Assembly: GCF_047528295.1 (NCBI RefSeq)
Contig: NZ_CP180001.1
Span: forward strand, 1 to 64,000
Origin: Peptacetobacter sp900550335
GTDB lineage: Bacteria; Bacillota; Clostridia; Peptostreptococcales; Peptostreptococcaceae
Length of the DNA: 64,000 bases
Direction of reading: 5' to 3'
The position numbers and the translations under genes are program-made. Every line of letters begins with the position of its first letter. Positions within the stretch are counted from its first letter, which is position 1. Below are positions 44,802 to 54,494 of the stretch, in pieces. The notes under the pieces are model-generated. The model was not told where the DNA came from. It searched no databases and saw only the letters and a list, made by a program, of their open reading frames with translations.

Positions 44802-45947
44802 TTATCTATATTTATTTAATTCTCTTAAACAAGCATTTGTAACCTCATCCATTGGATCAAGTTCATAAGCTCTTTCTATGTAATAAGCTGCATCGTCCAT
44901 ATTTCCATTGTTGAAATATGCCATACCTAAGTTACATAATATCTCAGGATCTTCTTTTCTAAGTTTAGCAGCCTTTTCAAAGTACTCTATAGCTCCTTCA
45001 AGGTTGTATTTCTGAGCTTCTAAAAGTCCCATTTCAACAAGAGTATCAACCTGAGTTGGTCTTAATACTAGTATTTTTTCAAAGTATTTCTGAGCATTTT
45101 CAATATCAGCCATACCTTTATATCCTAGTGCTATCATGAATAATAAATTCCACCAATCTGGGAACTCATCTTCTAATGGAAGAAGTTTTTCTAATCCTTC
45201 TTCACATTTTCCTGAAAGAACTAAAGTGTATCCTTCTTCATACTGAACTTTGTAGTCCATCTTACCTAAGTTATCCTGAATTTCAGCTACTATATCGTCA
45301 TCTAATTCTAATTTTAAAGCTTCTTCCCAAGTTAATTTAGATTTTATATACTGGTCCTGATTATAGTAGTGGTATCCTAACTGATAATAAGCTAGACCAA
45401 AGTTTGGATCTATATTTATTACTCTTTCTAATTTATCAAGTGCATCAAGTAAAAAGTCATTTACTGCTTTTGCATCTTCATCTTTTTTGTACTGTTCTGC
45501 TATCTGCTGACAGATTATAGCATAATGATATAGCCCATTTACATCTTCTGGGTATTTATTTACTAGTGATTTCATGTATATTAATGAATCAGTGTACTCA
45601 CCTATTTCAAAGTATTTATTAGACATATATCCCATATATGCTTTTAAATCTAAGTCTAATCCTTTAGCAAGTGCTTCTATAAATTTATCATATTCTTCAT
45701 TGTATTTGAATGTAGAATCTATACCCATTATATAAATCATTGCATCTGCTATAGACATAGAGTTTAAACTTTCCTGTGCAGTTTTATCCTTTATCCCTTT
45801 AACAAGAACCTCATTTTTTATTGGAACATCAAGTCCTTCTGCAGGAATATCGTATCCTTTTATTTTGAAATCCCCGTCTGCTTTAAGAGTTATAAAAGCA
45901 AGCTCATCTGTTTTTTTAAGAAGGTATTTTTCTATTTTATATTTCAT
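44802..45947 (-). CDS. Tetratricopeptide-repeat protein (381 aa)
   Basis: At least five TPR-like helix pairs are visible from about residue 95 on, with A-x-x-Y-x-x-A patterns such as GLAYYQLGYHYYNQDQY, AQKYFEKILVLRPTQ, AIEYFEKAAKLRKEDPEIL and AAYYIERAYELDPMD. No signal peptide or membrane segment is present, so it is a cytosolic protein-interaction scaffold. The partner is unknown. It lies 35 bases downstream of the radical SAM gene on the same strand, so the two are probably cotranscribed. Confidence 0.88.
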   Translation of the reverse strand: MKYKIEKYLLKKTDELAFITLKADGDFKIKGYDIPAEGLDVPIKNEVLVKGIKDKTAQESLNSMSIADAMIYIMGIDSTFKYNEEYDKFIEALAKGLDLDLKAYMGYMSNKYFEIGEYTDSLIYMKSLVNKYPEDVNGLYHYAIICQQIAEQYKKDEDAKAVNDFLLDALDKLERVINIDPNFGLAYYQLGYHYYNQDQYIKSKLTWEEALKLELDDDIVAEIQDNLGKMDYKVQYEEGYTLVLSGKCEEGLEKLLPLEDEFPDWWNLLFMIALGYKGMADIENAQKYFEKILVLRPTQVDTLVEMGLLEAQKYNLEGAIEYFEKAAKLRKEDPEILCNLGMAYFNNGNMDDAAYYIERAYELDPMDEVTNACLRELNKYR

Positions 45948-45982
45948 ATTTATTCACCTTTCCTTTTTATTTGTATATTCAA

Positions 45983-47737
45983 CTAAATTTCCACTCTATA
46001 CGATAGAGATTTTTCAAATATCTTTGAAATATCATAATCGAACATCACTATATTGTCAATCTTTTCAGGATTTATCATAATATTTTCTTTTAATGCCTCT
46101 ACATCATATCTAAATGGCTCAAATTGAACATATTTTATTATCATTTTTGCTGGTGTATCGAAGTGCTTTGGAATATACTTCTTAACATTTTCGTCATCCT
46201 GAAGGAATACATGGCATCTATTTTTAAAGTCCTCAGGATAATTTCTAACAAAGAAATCTGGCACATTGCTAGTTTTTCCAAGAGATACATAATCGTATTT
46301 TAAAATATCTCTAAATAATTCTATATCCTCACCTATTTTTTCTTCATAAAAATCTAATAAAATTTTGTAGTTCTGATTTTTTCCCTGTCCAGCATCAAAA
46401 TATCCATTTGAGTCATGATACTCGGCAAATTCTTCATAGAATTTAAATGGAGACTCTCTGTAATATCTCTTTACAATAAATTCCATAGACATTCTAAAGT
46501 TTCCTGAGTTGTAGTATCTTTCAACCATCTCCTCAATATCTTTTAATTTTAATATTTCTCCATAAGAAATATATTTATTAGATAAAACCTCGTAAGGTGG
46601 ATATGATTTATACTCAAACCCATGCATATCAGCCATTTTTCTTATTCCTGTTCCCTTAATCATCTTTAAGAATCCTAGCTGTAGCTGCTCTATTCCTAAG
46701 TTATATACATCATTAAATGATTTCTCAAACCCTTTATAGCCTTCATAAGGTAATCCTGCTATTAAATCTAAGTGCTGATGTATATTTTTATAAGATTCTA
46801 TCTGTTTTACAACTTTAGATAATTTTACAAAATCGTCTTTTCTTCCACATGCCTCAAGTACATTTTGGTCTGTAGACTGAACACCTATTTCAAATTGGAA
46901 TAAACCTGGCTTACAGTCTTTTAAAAATTCCAACATCTCATCGTCAATTAAATGAGCCGTTACCTCAAAATGATACGTCGTAAATCCGTTATCATTTTCC
47001 ATAAGGAATTTCATTATATCCATAGCGGTTTTTTTCTTAGCATTAAATGTTCTATCTATAAACTTTATCTGGGCAACTCTAGCATCTATAAGATTTTTTA
47101 AATCTTTTTTAACTCTATCTAAACTAAAGTATCTAAGACCTTTAATTGCTGACGATAAGCAGTACTGACAGTTAAATGGACATCCTCTCGAAGATTCATA
47201 GTAAACTATTCTATTTTCGTATTCTTTAGGATCCATATTATCGTATGGACTAGGTATTAAGTCTAAGTCCTGTAGATAAGGTCTTTCTTCATTTACTACA
47301 ACTTTTTCTCCATCTCTCCAAACAAGACCTTTTATATCAGCTGCATTCATTTTATCATTTAGCATTAGGCACACATCTCTAAATGTAACCTCACCTTCTC
47401 CATAAAGGATATAATCTATAAAGTTATGCTCTTTCATTAAGTTTTCGCTATCATAACTAACTTCTGGTCCACCTAGACCTATTATAAGATTCGGCATAAC
47501 TTTTTTTAAATTCTCACAAAGGCTCATTATATCTACAACATTCCAGATATACACTGAGAAGAACACAGCATCGTGCCCACCTTTGTATATATCTTTTAAA
47601 ATATAATCAGCTTGGTTATTTATCGTATATTCTCTTATTTCTGTTTCTTGCACATCTTTTGCAAATTCTTTTAAATATCTTATCGCTAAATTTGTGTGTA
47701 TAAATTTAGAGTTAAGGGTTGTAAGCAATATCTTCAA
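45983..47737 (-). CDS. B12-binding-domain radical SAM protein (584 aa)
   Basis: The N-terminal cobalamin-binding domain (about 1-140) is followed by a radical SAM domain with the Fe-S motif RGCPFNCQYC, then FIDRTFN and EIGVQSTD, and a C-terminal DUF4080-like region. Such class B enzymes do radical chemistry or methyl transfer, but the substrate here is unknown. The start is probably the TTG at 47737, which has GGAGGGTG 5 bases upstream; a TTG 15 bases earlier is part of that site. Confidence 0.88.
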   Translation of the reverse strand: MKILLTTLNSKFIHTNLAIRYLKEFAKDVQETEIREYTINNQADYILKDIYKGGHDAVFFSVYIWNVVDIMSLCENLKKVMPNLIIGLGGPEVSYDSENLMKEHNFIDYILYGEGEVTFRDVCLMLNDKMNAADIKGLVWRDGEKVVVNEERPYLQDLDLIPSPYDNMDPKEYENRIVYYESSRGCPFNCQYCLSSAIKGLRYFSLDRVKKDLKNLIDARVAQIKFIDRTFNAKKKTAMDIMKFLMENDNGFTTYHFEVTAHLIDDEMLEFLKDCKPGLFQFEIGVQSTDQNVLEACGRKDDFVKLSKVVKQIESYKNIHQHLDLIAGLPYEGYKGFEKSFNDVYNLGIEQLQLGFLKMIKGTGIRKMADMHGFEYKSYPPYEVLSNKYISYGEILKLKDIEEMVERYYNSGNFRMSMEFIVKRYYRESPFKFYEEFAEYHDSNGYFDAGQGKNQNYKILLDFYEEKIGEDIELFRDILKYDYVSLGKTSNVPDFFVRNYPEDFKNRCHVFLQDDENVKKYIPKHFDTPAKMIIKYVQFEPFRYDVEALKENIMINPEKIDNIVMFDYDISKIFEKSLSYRVEI

Positions 47738-47910
47738 AAAATCACCCTCCAAAAAATTATTTTTTATTTTATTTGTGCAATATTTTTATCTAATTTACTT
47801 TAATACTGCAATATTCTCATCTTTCCTTGTATTTTACGCTTTATTTTATTATTATAATAATTGTAGGTAATATATTATAATCGTCTATTTTGACAGAAAG
47901 GATAGCTAAC

Positions 47911-48114
47911 ATGGAAAAGTTTGAAAAAGTTTCACTTAATGATTTATCTGTTCAAGACCTTCTTCTAATAATAAAAGCACTTGAATACACTCACGAAAAT
48001 ACTAAACTAAATGTATTCGGCGACCTTAGAAATAATCTTGTAAAAGAACTTTGTTTCCTTACTGAAACAACTGAGTCTGAATTTCTTTCTTATATAGAAT
48101 CTTTATCAGAGTAA
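47911..48114 (+). CDS. Small protein of unknown function (67 aa)
   Basis: This is an acidic, helical protein of no known family. The ATG at 47911 follows AGAAAGGA at 8 bases; an ATG 21 bases earlier lacks such a site. A TATAAT lies about 35 bases upstream of the start. It is convergent with the gene at 48121, with only 6 bases between the stops, so the two messages must overlap. Confidence 0.65.
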   Translation: MEKFEKVSLNDLSVQDLLLIIKALEYTHENTKLNVFGDLRNNLVKELCFLTETTESEFLSYIESLSE

Positions 48115-48120
48115 CTTTTA

Positions 48121-49047
48121 TTATGATTTTTTTAAAAATCTAAAGCAATACTCTCCTGATTTAGATACTACATTTATTTTTAATAAATTTCCATTTATAC
48201 TTTTTGATTTTACTGTAAGTTTGTTTAATATAGGGTCTTGAATCGAATCACCTTCATTTAATGCAATAATCTCTAGAGGATTTGCCTTAGCATTATACTC
48301 TTTTTTATTAATTTTATACTTTTTAAGTTTTACAGTATAATCTGCCATGGAATTTACAAAGTCTATATTCTCTATTTCTGTTGAAGCACTTTGACCTAAT
48401 AGTGAGAATAGGACTTTTTTTATTGAATTTATATCTGTACTTTCATCCCTATCCTCTACATATATATCAAAAATAGCATCCAATAATCCAGAGCATATAT
48501 CATCACTCGAATCTCTTTTTCCATCCTTGTACTCATCTATCATTTTTATAAGAGATATTCTATACATCTGGAACTTTACAACTTCCGATTTTTCCATATC
48601 TATATTTAGTGAAATTAATCTTTCTTTTATAGAATCCATTATCTCTTCATATTCAACAATTGGATTTTTTATTAAAAGGTGCACTAATTCACTATAAATA
48701 AGTGCAGCTATTAAATATTCACTATATTTTTTATCAATCTTAAAATACATTACATATTTTTTTACAAGCTCAATAAGCTCTCTATCACATTTTTCACCGT
48801 CATTATTTCCAAGTATGACTGGTAGAAAAATATTTAAAAGATTTTCTTTATTGTACTCCGCTCCATAAAATTTATAGTATCTAAGCTCATCCCTAAGTCT
48901 ATTATTGTCTATATATAAATATCTTTGCTTAAAATCATCTATCAAACATTTTGTATTTACTATCATCAGCATTTTTATTATATCACTATCTGTGTCAAAC
49001 GCACTTATATACGCATTTTTGATAATATTATCAATTTGATTTTCCAT
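48121..49047 (-). CDS. Hypothetical protein (308 aa)
   Basis: This soluble, mostly helical protein has a C-terminal stretch of beta-type sequence (VKSKSINGNLLKINVVSKSG). No family is recognised. The ATG has GAGGTG upstream. Its 5' side faces the argS terminator, so it has its own promoter. Nothing in the context tells its role. Confidence 0.7.
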   Translation of the reverse strand: MENQIDNIIKNAYISAFDTDSDIIKMLMIVNTKCLIDDFKQRYLYIDNNRLRDELRYYKFYGAEYNKENLLNIFLPVILGNNDGEKCDRELIELVKKYVMYFKIDKKYSEYLIAALIYSELVHLLIKNPIVEYEEIMDSIKERLISLNIDMEKSEVVKFQMYRISLIKMIDEYKDGKRDSSDDICSGLLDAIFDIYVEDRDESTDINSIKKVLFSLLGQSASTEIENIDFVNSMADYTVKLKKYKINKKEYNAKANPLEIIALNEGDSIQDPILNKLTVKSKSINGNLLKINVVSKSGEYCFRFLKKS

Positions 49048-49065
49048 AATTTCACCTCTAATTTA

Positions 49066-49095
49066 AAAAAAGAGGCTTATAAAAATAAACCTCTC
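49066..49095 (-). terminator. Terminator of argS
   Basis: AGAGG and CCTCT with inner A/T pairs form the stem; on the minus strand seven T follow. It is about 30 bases after the argS stop. Confidence 0.8.
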
Positions 49096-49126
49096 TCTTT
49101 ACTCTAAACTACTTTAAATCTAAAAA

Positions 49127-50824
49127 CTACATTTTGTGTGGTGCATGCATTCCTAATAATGCAAGACCATTTTCTATTGACTGTCTTGTAGCTTCAACAA
49201 GAGCAAGTCTTGCTTTTCTTAATTCTGCATCGTCTACAAGTATTGGGTTGTCATGATAGAATTTGTTGAATGCCTGAGCAAGATCCAGTACAAATCTTGT
49301 TACTATATGAGGCTCATTTTTCTTCATTGATGCAAGTATGCATTTGTTGAATGATTCTATAACTTTTAGAACTTCTGAACTTCCTTCATCTGAAAGTAAG
49401 CTGTAATCTATATCAGAAGTAACTTCTTCACCAGCTTTTCTTAATACTGCACAACATCTAGCATGAGTGTACTGAACATAAGGTCCAGTTTCTCCATCAA
49501 AGCTAAGTGTTTTATCCCAAGAGAATGTATAGTCTTTTATTCTACTATTTGATAATTCCTGGAATACAACAGCTCCTACACCTACCTGTTTAGCTATTTC
49601 ATCAACATTTTCAGCGTTAGGATTTTTAGTAAGTATTATATCTTTAGTTTTTTCTATTGCCTGTTTTAAAACATCTTCAAGGAATACTACTCTACCTTTT
49701 CTAGTAGACATTGTCCCACTTTCAAGTGCAACCATCCCAAATGGAACGTGAACAAGGTCTTTAGACCATTCGTATCCCATAAGTTCTAATACTTTGAATA
49801 GCTGCTGGAAGTGAAGTGCCTGCTGAGAACCAACTACATATAAACATTTGTCGAAATCATAATTTTCTTTTCTGTATATAGCAGCTGCTAAATCTCTTGT
49901 CATATATAATGTTGAACCGTCTTTTTTAGTTATAAGAGCTGGAGTTAAATTATATTCATCAAGATTTACTATATTTGTTCCTTCAGATTCTTCTAGTAAT
50001 CCTTTTTCTTTTATTAAATCTATTACTCTATCCATTTTATCTGAATAGAAACTTTCTCCTGCGTATGAATCGAATTCTATGTCTAAAAGATCATAAACTC
50101 TTGAGAATTCTTTTAAACTTTCATCTCTGAACCACTGCCATAAAGCTTTAGCTTCTTCATCACCATTTTCAAGTTTTGTAAACCATGCTCTAGCTTCATC
50201 TTCCATTTCTGGATGTACTTCGGCTTCATCGTGGAATCTTACGTATAATTTTAATAATTCTGGTATTGGGTTGCTTTCTACTGTTTCTTTATCTCCCCAT
50301 AATTTGAACGCTACTATTAATTTACCAAACTGTGTTCCGTAGTCTCCAAGGTGGTTTATTCTAACCATATTGTATCCCTGAGAATTGTATATTTTGTATA
50401 GTGCATTACCTATAACAGTAGTTCTTATATGCCCTATATGGAATGGTTTTGCTATATTAGGAGAAGAGAAGTCAACTACAACAGTTTTTCCTTTTCCTAA
50501 TTCACTTTTACCGTAGTTTTCTTTTTCAGTAAGAACTTTATTTATAACTGTTTCAGCTAATTTTGATTTATCAACGAAGAAGTTTACATATCCTCCTAGC
50601 TGAACAACTTTTGATATAGACCCATTTGGTTCTATTTTACCAGCTATATCTTCTGCTATCATATTTGGAGCTTTTCTAAATATTTTAGCTAATTTAAAGC
50701 AAGGGAATGCATAATCTCCCATTTCTTTATTAGGTGGTATTTCTATAAAGCTCTGTATTTCTTCTAAAGTAAGGTCTTCTATCTGTTCTTTTAGAGCAGA
50801 AGCGACTTCAAATTTAAAATCCAT
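49127..50824 (-). CDS. argS: Arginyl-tRNA synthetase (565 aa)
   Basis: This class I enzyme charges tRNA-Arg. The HIGH motif is in PNIAKPFHIGHIRTT and the KMSKS-type motif is MSTRKG; the DALR anticodon-binding domain forms the end. It has the usual family length. GAGGAGG precedes the ATG. No T-box is seen in its leader, unlike the transporter operon at 18-21 kb. Confidence 0.97.
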   Translation of the reverse strand: MDFKFEVASALKEQIEDLTLEEIQSFIEIPPNKEMGDYAFPCFKLAKIFRKAPNMIAEDIAGKIEPNGSISKVVQLGGYVNFFVDKSKLAETVINKVLTEKENYGKSELGKGKTVVVDFSSPNIAKPFHIGHIRTTVIGNALYKIYNSQGYNMVRINHLGDYGTQFGKLIVAFKLWGDKETVESNPIPELLKLYVRFHDEAEVHPEMEDEARAWFTKLENGDEEAKALWQWFRDESLKEFSRVYDLLDIEFDSYAGESFYSDKMDRVIDLIKEKGLLEESEGTNIVNLDEYNLTPALITKKDGSTLYMTRDLAAAIYRKENYDFDKCLYVVGSQQALHFQQLFKVLELMGYEWSKDLVHVPFGMVALESGTMSTRKGRVVFLEDVLKQAIEKTKDIILTKNPNAENVDEIAKQVGVGAVVFQELSNSRIKDYTFSWDKTLSFDGETGPYVQYTHARCCAVLRKAGEEVTSDIDYSLLSDEGSSEVLKVIESFNKCILASMKKNEPHIVTRFVLDLAQAFNKFYHDNPILVDDAELRKARLALVEATRQSIENGLALLGMHAPHKM

Positions 50825-51005
50825 TATTTCTTCCTCCTCAAATATTTTCTTTATATATTATTAATTTTCTTTATATTTTTCCGTACAAAAATCATAATTT
50901 CCCGATTTTACATACTTACACTTATCTCTCTATGTTAAAACAATTTCAACTATTTTTCAAGGTGTTTAGAGAATTTAATCATTCATTTTTTCTTTTTCTA
51001 TTTAT

Positions 51006-51461
51006 TTACTTTTGAGCTTCTAAGTCCTTCTCACTAATCGCTTTTATTCCGTTCATTTCAAATAGAGCTGCAGTTACTCCTTTTCCTTCTTTTTTTATTC
51101 CTTTAAATTCTCCATTGTGTATTTTATTAACACCACAAGAAGGACTTCCCTCCTTCAATATCGCCAACTCTACATCGTATTTTTTTGCCTCTTCTAAGCT
51201 AACCTCTGCACCCTTCATATACTCTTTTGTAACATCTACTCCTACTCTAGATATAACCTTACAATTTCCATCTATTACATCTTTTCCTTCTCCACCTATT
51301 ATCTCTGCAGGCTCTCTCGGAGTAGAAAGACCTCCTGTACACTCTGGGCAAATAGTTATGTATTCCTTTCCCTCTAAATAACTTAAAACAGCCTCATTTC
51401 TATTATTTCCACCACTGTACTTACAATTTTCTCCAACTAAACAAGCTGATACAACTATCAT
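51006..51461 (-). CDS. DUF523 protein, thiouracil-desulfurase-like (151 aa)
   Basis: This is a complete DUF523 domain. Conserved cysteines are in SACLVGENCKYSG, ICPECTGGLSTPREPAEI and GSPSCGV. Related TudS enzymes hold a [4Fe-4S] cluster with three Cys and remove sulfur from thiouracil, which is established for that group; whether this protein does so is inferred. The gene is single, downstream of a structured element. Confidence 0.85.
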   Translation of the reverse strand: MIVVSACLVGENCKYSGGNNRNEAVLSYLEGKEYITICPECTGGLSTPREPAEIIGGEGKDVIDGNCKVISRVGVDVTKEYMKGAEVSLEEAKKYDVELAILKEGSPSCGVNKIHNGEFKGIKKEGKGVTAALFEMNGIKAISEKDLEAQK

Positions 51462-51679
51462 AAAACATCCTCCAAATCTATATTAAGCTTAATAAAAAAT
51501 ATCTTTCTCATATACTAATTATACCTTTATATGCACGCCCTTGTCCTAAAATATTTTCCTAACAAACCCTTTTAAAAGTAAACTTTATTAATAAATATTC
51601 TCTTTATTTAATCATTAAAAGCTATTTCATATAGTTATAAGGTACAATTTAATAACATTAAAATAATTTTATTATATAG

Positions 51680-51801
51680 AAAAAAGGTGATGTTCAATCA
51701 AACAGCAACAATCTACAGACGATTTTTACATTATCCTCGAACAACGTTCGAGGTATAGAAAATCGTCGAAGCCTGGCGCGTTTGATGAACCTCACCTTTT
51801 T
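51680..51801. ncRNA. Conserved structured element, copy 2
   Basis: The outer stem is 51680-51703 / 51780-51801 (with bulges). The left core CAACAATCTACAG is at 51706-51718, the inner stem ACGATTTT/AAAATCGT at 51719-51726/51759-51766, an inner hairpin CCTCGAAC/GTTCGAGG at 51735-51753, and the right core CGAAGCCTGG at 51767-51776. It begins 12 bases after the mutS2 stop. On the minus strand the outer stem ends in T6, so it also works as a terminator shape. Confidence 0.75.
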
Positions 51802-51812
51802 CTTTAAATATA

Positions 51813-54194
51813 TTATTTTAATGTTACGATTGTGACACCTACGCCACCTTCACCGTATCCACCTTGTCTTTTTTTCTTAACATGCTTATTCTTTTTAAGA
51901 ACATCCTGAAGTCCTGTCTTTAGTACCCCTGTACCAACACCATGTATTACTGTTACCTGCTCTAAACCTGCAACTGTAGCATCATCAAGATATTTTTCAA
52001 GTTCAAGAGTTGCTTCTTCAAGATTCATTCCTCTTAAATCTACTTCTCCTTTAACTCTTCCTGATTTTGCTTTTATTACATTTCTAGTTTTCTTAGTAAC
52101 TGTAGTGTGTTGCTGATTCTTAATTTTCTGAAGCGACTTATATGGAAGTGTCATTTTCATTATACCAATTTGGACAACTGCCTCTTTCTTTTTATCATCT
52201 GCTGAAACAACTGTACCCTCCTGGTTAAGTGTTATTACTCTTACATCTTCCCCAGCCTTTAAATTTTTAATTTCTTTTGATGCTACTTTTGGAACTATCA
52301 TACTCTTAACAGTAGGCTGTAAACTTCCCATTGAATCCGTCAATTCTTTTCTAAGCTGTTCAATCTGTCTACTCTTTTCTTTTGAAGCTCTTTCCTGTTC
52401 TAATTCTTTAAGACGTTTTATTATTTCATCTACTTCTTCTTTTGCCTGTCTTGTTATAGAGAATGCTTCACTTCTAGCTTTTTCTATCATCTTTTCTCTC
52501 TGATTAGTTAATTTTTCTAGCTTTTCAGCTTCTGCATCTCTTATCATCTGTATTTCAGTTTTTAATTTTTCAGCTTCTGCCCTATCTTCTTCTGCCTTTA
52601 TTCTATTCTTTTCAACATTCTGAAGAAGGTCTTCAAGCTCTATATTTTCTGTATTTATAAATTCTTTTGCTCTATCTATTATATAATCTCTAAGTCCTAG
52701 CTTTCTTGATATTTCAAATGCATTTGATTTTCCAGGTACTCCTATAAGAAGTTTGTATGTTGGGCTAAGTGTCTCTACATCAAACTCAACAGCAGCATTT
52801 TCAACACCTTTTTTAGTAAGTGCATAGTTTTTAAGTTCACTGTAGTGAGTTGTAGCTATGCATTTTGCTCCAGCCATTTTAACATCTTCAAGTATTGCAA
52901 TAGCTAGTGCTGCACCTTCTACTGGGTCTGTTCCTGCTCCAAGTTCGTCAAATATAACTAGCGAATCTTCTGTAACCTTATCTAATATAGATACTATTCT
53001 AGTCATATGAGACGAGAATGTAGATAAACTCTGCTCTATACTCTGTTCATCACCTATATCTGCAAATATATTATCGTATACACACATACTACTTCCAAAA
53101 TCTGCTGGTATATGTAGACCACTCTGAGTCATAAGTGCAAATAGACCGACAGTTTTAATAGTTACTGTCTTACCACCTGTATTTGGCCCTGTTATAACTA
53201 ATGTATGGAATTCATCGCCTAAATATATTGTATTTGCTACAACTTTTTTAGGATCTAATAGCGGATGACGTCCATTTTTTATTACAAAGTTTTTATCTTT
53301 ATTTAGCTTAGGGTCTATACCTTTCATCTCAAGAGATAATTTTCCTTTTGCAAATATAAAGTCTATTTTTTCTAATATCTCCTGGTTTGAGATTATTTCT
53401 CTAGCTATTTCTCCTATCATTTTTGATAACTCAGCTAAAATTCTCTCTATTTCTTCTTGTTCATCTAACTTTAATTTTCTAAGTTCATTATTCATTTCAA
53501 CTATACTCATAGGTTCGATAAATAATGTGGCTCCTGAAGAAGATTGGTCATGTACTATACCAGATACAACAGATCTATATTCTGCCTTTACTGGTACAAC
53601 AAATCTATCCCCTCTCATAGAAATAATACTGTCTTGTAAATACTTCTGATATGTAGCTGAAGATATTATTGAATTTAATTTAGATCTTATAGACTGATTT
53701 TTTTGAACGATTTTTCTTCTTATGTCTCTTAGTGTAGATGATGCACTGTCTGCTATTTCTAATTCACTTATTATAGCATTGTATACCGCATCTTCTATTT
53801 CTCTATGTATATAGAGAGATGTAGCTAAAGACTGGATTATTGGGTAGTTGAAATCCTCTTCTTCTCCATCTCCAGATAAACTATTCGCAAGTACTCTGGC
53901 TGCTCTTAAAGTGTCTGCAACCATAAGTAAACTTCCTGGATCAAGAGATGCTCCTATTTCTGCTCTCTTTACCTTATCTAAAACATCATGTATTCCTCCA
54001 AGACTTACATGCCCTCTCTTGATTAAAATAGATTGAGCTTCTGTAGTTTCCTGTAATCTATACTTTACTTCTTCAAAATCAGAACTTGGTTCTAACTTTT
54101 CAATCTTATTAAGTCCTAAAGAAGATGATGCTTTGGTTTTTAAAATATCTATTATCTTATCAAACTCAAGAACTTTGAATGATTTATTATCCAT
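51813..54194 (-). CDS. mutS2: Endonuclease MutS2 (793 aa)
   Basis: This MutS-family ATPase lacks the mismatch-recognition domain; in Firmicutes it suppresses recombination or rescues collided ribosomes. Walker A is TGPNTGGKTVT, Walker B IFDELGAGTDP. A long coiled coil (about 510-635) and a C-terminal Smr nuclease domain with VDLRGMNLEEA and IHGVGTGVL follow. The ATG at 54194 has AGAGGGG upstream. It is full length. Confidence 0.97.
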   Translation of the reverse strand: MDNKSFKVLEFDKIIDILKTKASSSLGLNKIEKLEPSSDFEEVKYRLQETTEAQSILIKRGHVSLGGIHDVLDKVKRAEIGASLDPGSLLMVADTLRAARVLANSLSGDGEEEDFNYPIIQSLATSLYIHREIEDAVYNAIISELEIADSASSTLRDIRRKIVQKNQSIRSKLNSIISSATYQKYLQDSIISMRGDRFVVPVKAEYRSVVSGIVHDQSSSGATLFIEPMSIVEMNNELRKLKLDEQEEIERILAELSKMIGEIAREIISNQEILEKIDFIFAKGKLSLEMKGIDPKLNKDKNFVIKNGRHPLLDPKKVVANTIYLGDEFHTLVITGPNTGGKTVTIKTVGLFALMTQSGLHIPADFGSSMCVYDNIFADIGDEQSIEQSLSTFSSHMTRIVSILDKVTEDSLVIFDELGAGTDPVEGAALAIAILEDVKMAGAKCIATTHYSELKNYALTKKGVENAAVEFDVETLSPTYKLLIGVPGKSNAFEISRKLGLRDYIIDRAKEFINTENIELEDLLQNVEKNRIKAEEDRAEAEKLKTEIQMIRDAEAEKLEKLTNQREKMIEKARSEAFSITRQAKEEVDEIIKRLKELEQERASKEKSRQIEQLRKELTDSMGSLQPTVKSMIVPKVASKEIKNLKAGEDVRVITLNQEGTVVSADDKKKEAVVQIGIMKMTLPYKSLQKIKNQQHTTVTKKTRNVIKAKSGRVKGEVDLRGMNLEEATLELEKYLDDATVAGLEQVTVIHGVGTGVLKTGLQDVLKKNKHVKKKRQGGYGEGGVGVTIVTLK

Positions 54195-54494
54195 ACTATC
54201 CCCTCTTTTCAAATTTTTTTAAATTTATTAATTTAAAATTTTTATGGTTTAAATTTAATTTATTTTATAATTTCTTACGAAACGTTGAATTTACAGACAT
54301 ATTAAGAAAATCGTTTTTTCTTTTTTAAAAAATTTTCAGATTTTGATATAAATTTTGACGTTTTTCAATGTTTTTTTTTCTATTTTGTATTATACTGTTA
54401 GTGTAGCTATTTAATATTATACATAAACATATAAAGTTTGTATAATACAAAAGCAATTTTATTTATTATTATTTTATTCAGGAGGACTTTACAA
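54195..54494. other. Divergent intergenic region mutS2 / pepD
   Basis: This is 300 bases of very AT-rich sequence. Plus-strand TATTATACT at about 54385-54400 may be a -10 region for pepD; no clear -35 is seen. The pepD ribosome site AGGAGG is at 54480-54485. Confidence 0.5.
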
